Source of the DNA: an uncultured Bacteroides sp.
Lineage (GTDB): Bacteria; Bacteroidota; Bacteroidia; Bacteroidales; Bacteroidaceae
NCBI RefSeq assembly: GCF_910586915.1
Contig: NZ_CAJULN010000036.1
Location: forward strand, 1-25,932
Length of the DNA stretch: 25,932 nucleotides
Reading direction: 5' to 3'
Part shown: piece after piece, positions 6,846 to 12,700 of the stretch
How positions within the stretch are numbered: the first letter of the stretch is position 1
Layout: every line of letters starts with the position of its first letter
The notes under the pieces: generated by a model
What the model was told of the DNA's origin: nothing
What the model saw: only the letters and a program-made list of their open reading frames with translations
Database searches by the model: none
Translations under genes and position numbers: made by a program

Positions 6846-9161
6846 ATGAAAGCCTTAGAAGAAATCAAAGTATCGGTTTATCCGAACGTTTATTCCAAAC
6901 AACCTAAAGTGATGTCTTTCCTCGAAATTATCTCCATGTGCATCCGCCCCGCCTATGCCGATGTCATCAACACCATCCGCCGCTATCACGCGGAGGGAGA
7001 CCCAGCTGCCGCACAGAAGATGAAGAACCGGCTTCCCTGCTTCACCCCGGCGGGCACATTCGACGGCGCACACGCCATCAAGAACTTCCTCCGCCACAGC
7101 CACATCGTGGGGCTCGACTACGACCACGTGCCCAACCGCCTGGAGGTCATCCGGCGTTGCGCTGCCGATGCACACACCGTGGCTGCGCTCGAAAGTCCTA
7201 CCGACGGCGTGAAAATCTTCGCCTACGTGAAAGGAATCGAAGGACGCCACCGCGAAGGCCAACTGTTAGTATCCCAATACTACAACCAACTGCTCGGACT
7301 GGAAAGCGACCCCGCCTGCAAGGACGAAAGCCGCCTGTGTTACCTCACCTATTCGCCCAACGGATACGTGGCAAGCCTTTACCAGCCCTTCGTGCTGGAA
7401 GCGACAGTGTCTCAGGCTCCGTTGCCCCAGGCGCCCACACCCGCTCCGAAGGAGATGCCCGTCCCGGAGAATGTGTCCGAAGAGGAGGTGAAAAAGTTTC
7501 TTTCGTCCTATATTTTCCTATACCCGCTCACCACCGGACAGCGCCACACCCACCTCTTCAAACTCGCCTGCGAAGCCTGCCGCCGGCACTACCCGCAGGA
7601 GAGCATCTTACGCGAGCTCACCGCCCTGCTCAAAGGCACGGACTTCCCCGCCAAAGAGCTGAAAAGCGTGCTCTCAGATGGCTACAAGCAGGTAAACGGA
7701 AAATATTACGCCGCTCCGTCCGTCCGCGAGGATGCCTGCCAAAAGGACAAAAAGACAAAAGGCACCTCTAATAGTACTGAAAACTCCGACGAAGCGGAAG
7801 AGGCTTACTGGCAAGGCGAAGAGCTGCGCAAAGGTACTCCTTTTTTTCTACAGGAGGTGTATAAAAATCTGCCTGATTTGCTCAACGACTGCATTATCGT
7901 AGACGGAAGCGGGCGCGAACAAGACATCTCTTTCCTCGCCATACTCACCACACTCAGTGCCGTACTGCCTCAAACGTTCGGTATCTACAACCACAAGAAG
8001 TACACTCCCCATCTCTTCGCCATCATCAATTCGCCTGCCGGTAGCGGAAAGAGCGTCGCGCAAGTGGGGCGCTATCTCTTGGAGGAGATACAGGAGCACA
8101 TACTCGCCACCAGCAAACAGCAGCAGAAAAATTACCGGACGGAGCATACCCAATGGCTAATCGAATGCCAGCGCAACAAGAAACAAGGCAAGCCGAATCT
8201 CGAAGAGCCCGAGCAGCCGCCGTTCAAGACACTGTTCATTCCCGCTACCACCAGCTACACCCGTATGCAGATACAAATGTTGGACAACGGCGACTTGGGA
8301 AGTATCATCTTCGACACGGAGGCGCAGACGCTCTCCAACGCCAACCGCCTCGACTGCGGCAACTTTGACGATATGCTCCGCAAGGCTTTCGAACACGAGA
8401 ACATCGACTCTTCTTACAAAATCAACGGTATCATTCCCATCACCATCCGTTACCCCCGGCTGGCGCTGTTTCTCACCGGCACGCCCGGACAGATAGAGAT
8501 TTTGCTGAAGCAATCGGAAAGAGGGCTGCCCAGCCGCATCCTGATGTACACCTTCCGCGAGTCGCCCGTATGGAAGGAGATGGGCGACGACTGCATCTCG
8601 CTGGAGGAGCTTTTCCAGCCGCTCGCCCACCGCGTGGCGCTGCTGTATGAATTCTGCCTCAAGACTCCGGTACTGTTCCATTTCACCCGCCCGCAATGGG
8701 ACCGCCTGAACAATATCTTCTCGCAGATGTTGTCCGAAGTGGCGCTGGAGCCCAACGACGACCTCCAGGCGGTGGTGAAGCGCTACGCTTTCATGGTGAT
8801 GCGCATGAGCATGATTCAAACGCGCATCCGGCAGTTTGAGGCCAACGACCTATCGGCCCATATCTTCTGCACGGATGACGATTTCGAACGCTCGCTCCAA
8901 ATCGTCCTCTGCTGTTACGAGCATAGCCGGCTGCTGCTTTCGTCCATGTCGTCGTCGGAGGTGCGCCCGCTTAAAAACCCCAACGAGATACGTAACTTCA
9001 TCAACGAACTGGGAGAGGTCTTCACCACGGAAGAAGCCATCAGGGCCGGCGAAAAGCACCGCATCAACCAGCGCAAGGTGACAAGGGTGCTAAAGGCACT
9101 TACCGGAGTGATTATCAACAAGATATCCCACGGGGTATATGTCAAGATTAAAAAGGGGTAG
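6846..9161 (+). CDS. Primase-like/DUF3987 helicase-type fusion (VirE/BT4734-like N-terminus)
   Basis: A 771-residue protein using the ATG at 6846. The N-terminal about 200 residues match the BT4734/VirE-type N-terminal domain, thought to be related to primase-polymerase folds; the paired acidic residues in HIVGLDYDHVPN (Asp91, Asp93) and SRLCYLTYSPNGYVA fit. A proline-rich linker, a helical module and a charged linker KDKKTKG (300-306) follow. The C-terminal DUF3987 domain has Walker A SPAGSGKS (396-403), a Walker-B-like IIFDTEAQ and the LFLTGTPGQI segment. The likely role is DNA priming and unwinding, inferred from architecture only. The gene is clearly GC-richer than the capsule genes to the right. 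A strong terminator follows at 9253-9288. Confidence 0.82.
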   Translation: MKALEEIKVSVYPNVYSKQPKVMSFLEIISMCIRPAYADVINTIRRYHAEGDPAAAQKMKNRLPCFTPAGTFDGAHAIKNFLRHSHIVGLDYDHVPNRLEVIRRCAADAHTVAALESPTDGVKIFAYVKGIEGRHREGQLLVSQYYNQLLGLESDPACKDESRLCYLTYSPNGYVASLYQPFVLEATVSQAPLPQAPTPAPKEMPVPENVSEEEVKKFLSSYIFLYPLTTGQRHTHLFKLACEACRRHYPQESILRELTALLKGTDFPAKELKSVLSDGYKQVNGKYYAAPSVREDACQKDKKTKGTSNSTENSDEAEEAYWQGEELRKGTPFFLQEVYKNLPDLLNDCIIVDGSGREQDISFLAILTTLSAVLPQTFGIYNHKKYTPHLFAIINSPAGSGKSVAQVGRYLLEEIQEHILATSKQQQKNYRTEHTQWLIECQRNKKQGKPNLEEPEQPPFKTLFIPATTSYTRMQIQMLDNGDLGSIIFDTEAQTLSNANRLDCGNFDDMLRKAFEHENIDSSYKINGIIPITIRYPRLALFLTGTPGQIEILLKQSERGLPSRILMYTFRESPVWKEMGDDCISLEELFQPLAHRVALLYEFCLKTPVLFHFTRPQWDRLNNIFSQMLSEVALEPNDDLQAVVKRYAFMVMRMSMIQTRIRQFEANDLSAHIFCTDDDFERSLQIVLCCYEHSRLLLSSMSSSEVRPLKNPNEIRNFINELGEVFTTEEAIRAGEKHRINQRKVTRVLKALTGVIINKISHGVYVKIKKG
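7740..7762 (+). repeat. Left copy of a 23-nt inverted repeat
   Basis: A purine-rich 23-mer made of AAAAGG, AAAAAG and AAAAGG blocks. Its exact reverse complement occurs at 9172-9194, about 1.4 kb away and just past the stop codon. It encodes the KDKKTKG linker between the primase-like and helicase-type halves. Confidence 0.8.
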
Positions 9162-9171
9162 GCCGGGGTGT

Positions 9172-9194
9172 CCTTTTGTCTTTTTGTCCTTTTG
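9172..9194 (-). repeat. Right copy of the 23-nt inverted repeat
   Basis: Exact reverse complement of 7740-7762. With one extra base, similarity continues for 4 more nt (CACC) on one side. It begins 10 nt after the stop codon of the primase/helicase gene, so the two copies bracket the whole DUF3987 half. Confidence 0.8.
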
Positions 9195-9214
9195 GGCGGT
9201 GTGCGGAGAAGCAT

Positions 9215-9239
9215 CGGGAGGTTTGAAAAAAACCTCCCG
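9215..9239 (+). other. Perfect 10-bp hairpin downstream of the primase/helicase gene
   Basis: CGGGAGGTTT (9215-9224) pairs with AAACCTCCCG (9230-9239) around a 5-nt loop. No T-run follows, so it may act as a 3'-end stabiliser or a first stop before the stronger terminator at 9253. Confidence 0.55.
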
Positions 9240-9252
9240 GCGGTTGCAATCA

Positions 9253-9300
9253 AACATTGGGAGGTTTCGCTGCAAACATCCCGGTGTTTTTTTCTCTTTT
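9253..9300 (+). terminator. Strong Rho-independent terminator
   Basis: 9253-9267 pairs with 9274-9288: 15 positions with one mismatch and two wobbles, a 6-nt loop, then an immediate long T-rich tract (TTTTTTCTCTTTTTTT). It separates the primase/helicase transcript from the HU-like gene, which has its own -7 box. Confidence 0.8.
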
Positions 9301-9350
9301 TTTGTGCGCCGTTGTGCGTCAGTATGCATCACGCCGCTTCTGCCGTGCCG

Positions 9351-9358
9351 TACTTTTG
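9351..9358 (+). promoter_or_regulatory. -7 box of the HU-like gene
   Basis: TACTTTTG matches TAnnTTTG exactly, 56 bp before the ATG at 9414 and downstream of the strong terminator. No clear TTTG box is visible upstream. Confidence 0.5.
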
Positions 9359-9413
9359 TGGTGTAATCGATTACGGGACATTTCAGTATCAACCACTTAA
9401 AATTTTATTTCTT

Positions 9414-9884
9414 ATGGCGCAAAATTATTCTCTCATGGCTCGCAAGAACCTGTTGAAACCCAACGAAGCTCCCAAGTTTTATGCAGTGGCGCGCAGCGGA
9501 CGCAAGGTGACTGTCAAGGAGGTGTGCAGGCGTATCTCCGAACGTTCTTCCTATTCGCGGGGAGAACTGGAGGGGTGCATCGGCGAATTCCTGCTCGAAA
9601 TCGTCAATGTGCTGAGCGAAGGCAACATCGCCCAAATGGGCGATTTGGGAAACTTCCGCATGAGTCTCAAAACCGGTACTCCCACCGCCACGGAAAAGGA
9701 GTTCAAGGCGTCGTGCATCGAGAAAGGGAAGGTGATTTTCTTCCCCGGCAGCGACCTCCGCAAACTGTGCAAGACGCTGGACTATACCTTGTACAAAGGT
9801 GACTCCAAGCCCGAACCGGACGGGGAAGAACCGCTTCCCGACGGCAACGGCGACGACGGCGAGACTCCGGACCCGGGAGTCTGA
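9414..9884 (+). CDS. HU-like DNA-binding protein (HU-HIG type)
   Basis: A 156-residue protein starting at ATG 9414 (MAQNYSLMARKN). Residues about 10-125 form an HU/IHF-like domain of the Bacteroidetes HU-HIG type: KFYAVARSGRKVTVKEVCRRISERSSYSRGE resembles the helical half, GDLGNFRMSLKTG resembles the HU beta-arm entry, and KGKVIFFPGSDLRK follows. The last about 25 residues are acidic and proline/glycine-rich (PEPDGEEPLPDGNGDDGE), probably disordered. It likely binds and bends DNA as a dimer. It heads a cluster with the smalltalk peptide and the amidase. An upstream in-frame GTG (9168) is rejected because the extension crosses the terminator and the promoter box. Confidence 0.85.
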   Translation: MAQNYSLMARKNLLKPNEAPKFYAVARSGRKVTVKEVCRRISERSSYSRGELEGCIGEFLLEIVNVLSEGNIAQMGDLGNFRMSLKTGTPTATEKEFKASCIEKGKVIFFPGSDLRKLCKTLDYTLYKGDSKPEPDGEEPLPDGNGDDGETPDPGV

Positions 9885-9893
9885 CCCTCTCCT

Positions 9894-9920
9894 CCCCTGC
9901 CGTCTTCCCGGCGGCAGGGG
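9894..9920 (+). other. GC-rich hairpin between HU-like gene and smalltalk
   Basis: CCCCTGCCG (9894-9902) pairs perfectly with CGGCAGGGG (9912-9920), with a 9-nt loop. No T-run follows, so it could be a partial terminator, an RNA-processing point or an mRNA stabiliser that sets different levels for the flanking genes. Confidence 0.55.
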
Positions 9921-9972
9921 AATGCAAAAGTATCGTATCCTATCTATTTATAACTAATCATCTATCCGACTT

Positions 9973-10071
9973 ATGAAAAAAGAACTTTGGAAAAACATTC
10001 TCCAGTTTATCGTGACCATCGCAACGTCCATCATCTCCGCCATCAGTGCAACTTCTTGCATCGGACGATAA
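9973..10071 (+). CDS. Smalltalk family protein (32-residue membrane peptide)
   Basis: A 32-residue ORF beginning MKKELWKNILQF and ending SATSCIGR. I recognise the pattern as the 'smalltalk protein' family found next to amidase genes in Bacteroides. It has a basic start, one hydrophobic helix (about residues 6-28, rich in Ile, Thr, Ser and Ala), and a short basic tail, so it should span the inner membrane. The SATSC stretch resembles a lipobox, but it is too close to the C-terminus for a lipoprotein. It lies 16 nt upstream of the amidase start and about 90 nt after the HU-like gene. Function is not established; a holin-like role with the amidase is an inference. Confidence 0.8.
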   Translation: MKKELWKNILQFIVTIATSIISAISATSCIGR

Positions 10072-10087
10072 AATACCGGTCATCTGT

Positions 10088-10531
10088 ATGGAAAACTCAG
10101 AAAACAGCTATCTCCCACGCGAGATTAAATTGTTGGTGATTCATTGCAGCGCAACGCGCTGCAATGTCTCCTTCGGCGTAGAGCAGCTCCGCCAATGTCA
10201 TCTGCAACGGGGCTTCAAAGATATCGGCTATCACTTTTATATCACCCGCGACGGGCAAATCCACCATTGCCGTCCCATGATGGAGGCGGGTGCCCACGTA
10301 AAGGGATTCAACCGGCATAGTTTAGGAATCTGCTACGAAGGCGGACTGGACGAGGAAGGGCGTCCGGCAGATACGCGGACAAAGGCGCAACGCTTCGCGC
10401 TGCTCGACCTGCTGACGATTCTCAGACGGCAATATCCGGAAGCCAAAATCTTCGGACACAATCAGTTGAGTGCCTCCATCCATAAGGCGTGTCCTTGCTT
10501 CGACGCGCAGAAGGCTTATTCGGACTTATAA
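10088..10531 (+). CDS. N-acetylmuramoyl-L-alanine amidase (T7-lysozyme-like, Amidase_2)
   Basis: A 147-residue zinc amidase predicted to cut the bond between muramic acid and the stem peptide in peptidoglycan. The predicted zinc ligands are His19 (LLVIHCSAT), His124 (IFGHNQLS) and Cys135 (KACPCFD), with Tyr48 (IGYHFYI) and Lys133 as catalytic candidates; spacing matches T7 lysozyme (His17, Tyr46, His122, Lys128, Cys130). There is no signal peptide, as in phage endolysins. The ATG at 10088 is preferred: an upstream GTG (10046) would overlap the smalltalk gene and adds no conserved sequence. The terminator hairpin begins at the last base of its stop codon. Confidence 0.92.
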   Translation: MENSENSYLPREIKLLVIHCSATRCNVSFGVEQLRQCHLQRGFKDIGYHFYITRDGQIHHCRPMMEAGAHVKGFNRHSLGICYEGGLDEEGRPADTRTKAQRFALLDLLTILRRQYPEAKIFGHNQLSASIHKACPCFDAQKAYSDL

Positions 10532-10575
10532 AACGATGAAGGCGGTGAGACCAGCACTCACCGCCTTCATCGTTT
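10531..10575. terminator. Perfect 19-bp hairpin, probably bidirectional terminator
   Basis: 10531-10549 pairs without mismatch with 10557-10575 around a 7-nt loop. It is flanked by short T-rich stretches on both strands and sits between the convergent amidase (+) and DUF4248 (-) genes. Its central arm (AAGGCGGTG) is identical to the stem at 2900-2927. Confidence 0.82.
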
Positions 10576-10608
10576 ATCTCTTTCATATACAACCTGCCTG
10601 TTCTACCG

Positions 10609-10842
10609 TCATAAATCGCCCGGCTTCCCCAGATAATAGGTGATAAGCCTTACTTCCCTCACCGAAAAAGCCTTTGTCTTGGGATGAAAATCGGCAGCCG
10701 CTATTTCTTCCATCAACGGCTTGCACTTCCGCATCCAGCGCCGTAGCTTATTGACTGAAGCCCGAACGGTCAAATCGGGGAAATACATCTGCGCCAACTC
10801 TTGTTTATTATAACATTTCACCAAAAAATCAGAATGTTCCAT
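10609..10842 (-). CDS. DUF4248 domain-containing protein
   Basis: A 77-residue small basic protein that I recognise as DUF4248, a Bacteroides family commonly found near the HU/amidase cluster. The N-terminus (KCYNKQELAQMYFPDLTVRASVNKLRRWMRKCKPL) resembles a winged-helix or MerR-like recognition segment, with 'ELAQMYFPD' like a helix-turn-helix opening and a basic second helix. A DNA-binding regulatory role is plausible but not shown. It is convergent with the amidase and has a possible promoter at 10870-10901. Confidence 0.78.
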   Translation of the reverse strand: MEHSDFLVKCYNKQELAQMYFPDLTVRASVNKLRRWMRKCKPLMEEIAAADFHPKTKAFSVREVRLITYYLGKPGDL

Positions 10843-10869
10843 TGTATCTTTTCGCTTGATTTACAGTTA

Positions 10870-10901
10870 TAAAGATACAAAAAGCCAAAGAGATGTACAA
10901 G
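10870..10901 (-). promoter_or_regulatory. Possible promoter of the DUF4248 gene
   Basis: The minus strand reads TATCTTTA (complement of 10870-10877), one mismatch from TAnnTTTG, with a TTG (complement of 10898-10900) 20 bp upstream. It lies 28 bp before the DUF4248 ATG. Confidence 0.42.
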
Positions 10902-10940
10902 AAAAATTACCTTATTTTCATTCTTAAGAAAAAAGAAATT

Positions 10941-11103
10941 ACATCAACTATCTTCACAGACCGTTGATGTACTGGGAAATTCACGCCGGATTTACCCTCC
11001 GGTATCAGGGTATAGACCGGAAATGTGCCTCTGCACGGGTTTCCGGTCTATCAAAATGTAGGAAATCATGTTTTTGCAAACATGAAGTTAGGGACCTACA
11101 TTT
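10941..11103. other. Hairpin-rich non-coding region in the 323-bp gap 10843-11165
   Basis: No gene is seen in 10843-11165. It holds a series of hairpins: 8 bp (10941-10948 with 10963-10970); two alternative small stems around 10986-11012; a perfect 12-bp stem (11012-11023 with 11040-11051) enclosing a GTGC/GCAC stem; and a 9-bp stem (11054-11062 with 11095-11103) enclosing a perfect 7-bp stem (11067-11073 with 11078-11084). A T-rich run follows on the + strand. It could be a structured RNA, a terminator cluster at the 3' end of the capsule operon, or a recombination site. I do not recognise it as a known RNA class. Confidence 0.6.
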
Positions 11104-11165
11104 CTTTTCATCTCAACATACAAACATTACTTTTATTAATATTATATTTATTGCTCTCTCTTGTA

Positions 11166-12248
11166 TCATTTTATTCGCTTCATCCACCACATATTCAGGC
11201 CAATCCACAGGATGGTATCCAAAAGCAGCATCACCGTATTCTCTACATAAGGAATCAGCCAAATGTTCAGTCCGCTAAGCATACACGAAAGCAGCAGAAT
11301 CATCAATAAGGCCTGGCGGACGGTAAAGCCCATCTTCAGGAAAAGGTGATGGATATGGGTCTTGTCGGGCGTAAAGGGATTTCTGCCGTTGTAGATACGC
11401 ACGATGGCAACGCGCACCGCATCGAACACGGGAACAAGCAGCGTACTGAAAGCAATTACCAAAGGGCCGTGCTCCTTAGGAATGCCGTCAAGGTTCTGAC
11501 TGTACTTGATGGCAAGGAAGCTCAGTATATAGCCCAAAGTCAAACTACCGGTATCGCCCATGAATATCTTTTTGGAACGCTCTACATTGCCAAAGACGTT
11601 GTAATAGAAGAAGGGTATCAGCACACCGAATGTACTGAAGGCTATCAGGCTGCAACTCCACATCTCGCGTTCGAGGAAGAGAAAGCCGAAAACAACCAGA
11701 GAGACGCAACTCAACCCGGAAGCGAGTCCGTCGATTCCGTCAATCAGGTTGATGGCGTTGGTGACCAAGACAACGACCGAAACTGTCAGAAGCCCGCCCC
11801 AAAACGGATGTATCAGCCCCAAACCGAACAATCCGTATAAATCGTTTATCCAAAGCCCGCTCAAAGGGAACAGGCAGGCACAAAAGACCTGGACGATGAT
11901 TTTGCTGACATAGCGGACTCCCATCAAGTCGTCCGAGATGCCTGTGAGGAAGAGGAGTACCAGTCCGCACACGAAAAGAAGCAGTTCGGTCAGAATGCTC
12001 TCGTCGTGAAGGGTGGATACATAGTAACCGAGCAGGTTATAGATTGCAAGTACCCCGCAGCAGGTGAAAAGAATGGCAGGGAAGAAGGAGACACCGCCCA
12101 AACGGGGAATGGAACCTTTGTGTACCTTACGCTCTTCTTCAGAATCAAACAGTTTCTTGCTGTAAGAAATCAGCAGAATACGAGGGATGATAATCCGTGC
12201 AACAATGACGGATATCAGAAAGGCAATGCCCATCAGTAGATACTTCAT
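11166..12248 (-). CDS. WecA/MraY-family undecaprenyl-phosphate sugar-1-phosphate transferase
   Basis: A 360-residue polytopic inner-membrane enzyme that moves a (N-acetyl)hexosamine-1-phosphate from its UDP-sugar to undecaprenyl phosphate, the first step of repeat-unit assembly. Family motifs are KVHKGSIPRLGGV, the acidic pair in GISDDLMGVRY, NAINLIDGIDGLASG, FMGDTGSLTLGY and the His motif in DKTHIHHLFLKMGF. About ten hydrophobic segments are visible. It is the last gene of the capsule locus, where many Bacteroides loci carry their initiating transferase. A weak promoter (TTTG-N17-TATTTTAA on the minus strand, 12300-12328) could drive it separately from the ATPase gene. The exact sugar cannot be read from sequence. 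Confidence 0.9.
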   Translation of the reverse strand: MKYLLMGIAFLISVIVARIIIPRILLISYSKKLFDSEEERKVHKGSIPRLGGVSFFPAILFTCCGVLAIYNLLGYYVSTLHDESILTELLLFVCGLVLLFLTGISDDLMGVRYVSKIIVQVFCACLFPLSGLWINDLYGLFGLGLIHPFWGGLLTVSVVVLVTNAINLIDGIDGLASGLSCVSLVVFGFLFLEREMWSCSLIAFSTFGVLIPFFYYNVFGNVERSKKIFMGDTGSLTLGYILSFLAIKYSQNLDGIPKEHGPLVIAFSTLLVPVFDAVRVAIVRIYNGRNPFTPDKTHIHHLFLKMGFTVRQALLMILLLSCMLSGLNIWLIPYVENTVMLLLDTILWIGLNMWWMKRIK

Positions 12249-12421
12249 GATTTTAGGACGTTATTGGGTTAATACTAAATTAATTATTATCCTATTTTAT
12301 TAAAATAAGTATGCAGATTCATCGCAAACGGATGCAATGGCAACCGCTTGCAATTCAATGATTAGTCTGATTATTATAATGAAATGATTATTTTTTTCCG
12401 AAAAAATATAAAAAGGTATGC

Positions 12422-12448
12422 TGTCTTGTTTTCAAGCTAAACAAGACA
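12422..12448 (-). terminator. Hairpin downstream of the ATPase/partner remnant
   Basis: TGTCTTGTTT (12422-12431) pairs perfectly with AAACAAGACA (12439-12448), loop 7 nt. On the minus strand T-rich sequence follows after about 7 nt. It lies 56 nt past the stop codon of the remnant gene, so it is a possible terminator of the ATPase transcription unit. Confidence 0.5.
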
Positions 12449-12504
12449 TATTGTATGATTAAAATTAATTTGGGGTGTGTTTATAAATAAACTGAGCCTG
12501 ACTT

Positions 12505-12700
12505 TTACAAATGTTTTTCAAGAAAAGTTTTCAAGGGATTTAAATATTCATGTTCCAAGTCCCAATACTCCGTATTCAGGAAATCCCAATTGCCGCTCCT
12601 CACTTCATCAGCTTCGCGCTTACTCCTCTTGAAAGAAGTAATATAAGTATAAATTTTCGCTTTCAAATTGGGCATTTCATAACAATTTATGCAGTTTCAT
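12505..12700 (-). pseudogene. Internally deleted partner of the ATPase (probable DUF3226/TOPRIM-like remnant)
   Basis: An ATG at 12700 overlaps the ATPase stop codon (ATGA), the usual coupling of a downstream partner. This frame codes only MKLHKLL before a stop, but a 56-codon open frame follows at once (12675-12505), beginning MPNLKAKIYTYITSFKR and ending NPLKTFLEKHL. The two pieces look like the first residues and the C-terminal tail of one protein with the middle lost. The tail resembles the C-terminus of DUF3226 proteins, TOPRIM-like partners of stand-alone AAA ATPases; that assignment rests on memory of the family. It could instead be a genuine small protein. Confidence 0.5.

Noticed and set aside
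6938..7771. 277-codon open frame overlapping the primase/helicase gene on the same strand
   Set aside because: Pro/Arg/His-rich translation typical of an out-of-frame reading of GC-rich DNA; the main frame has domain motifs throughout.
9172..9194. Tandem TCCTTTTG-like units as a possible CRISPR or short tandem array
   Set aside because: Only two to three short units without spacers; better explained as one arm of the long-range inverted repeat.
9168..9413. Upstream GTG extension (82 residues) of the HU-like gene
   Set aside because: The extension crosses a strong terminator and the TACTTTTG box and reads as low-complexity Phe/Leu/Cys sequence.
10046..10087. Upstream GTG start for the amidase
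   Set aside because: It overlaps the end of the smalltalk gene and adds residues without amidase similarity; ATG 10088 is well placed.
12324..12351. Imperfect hairpin upstream of the WecA-like gene
   Set aside because: 8 positions with a mismatch, a 12-nt loop and no T-run; too weak to call a terminator or regulatory RNA.
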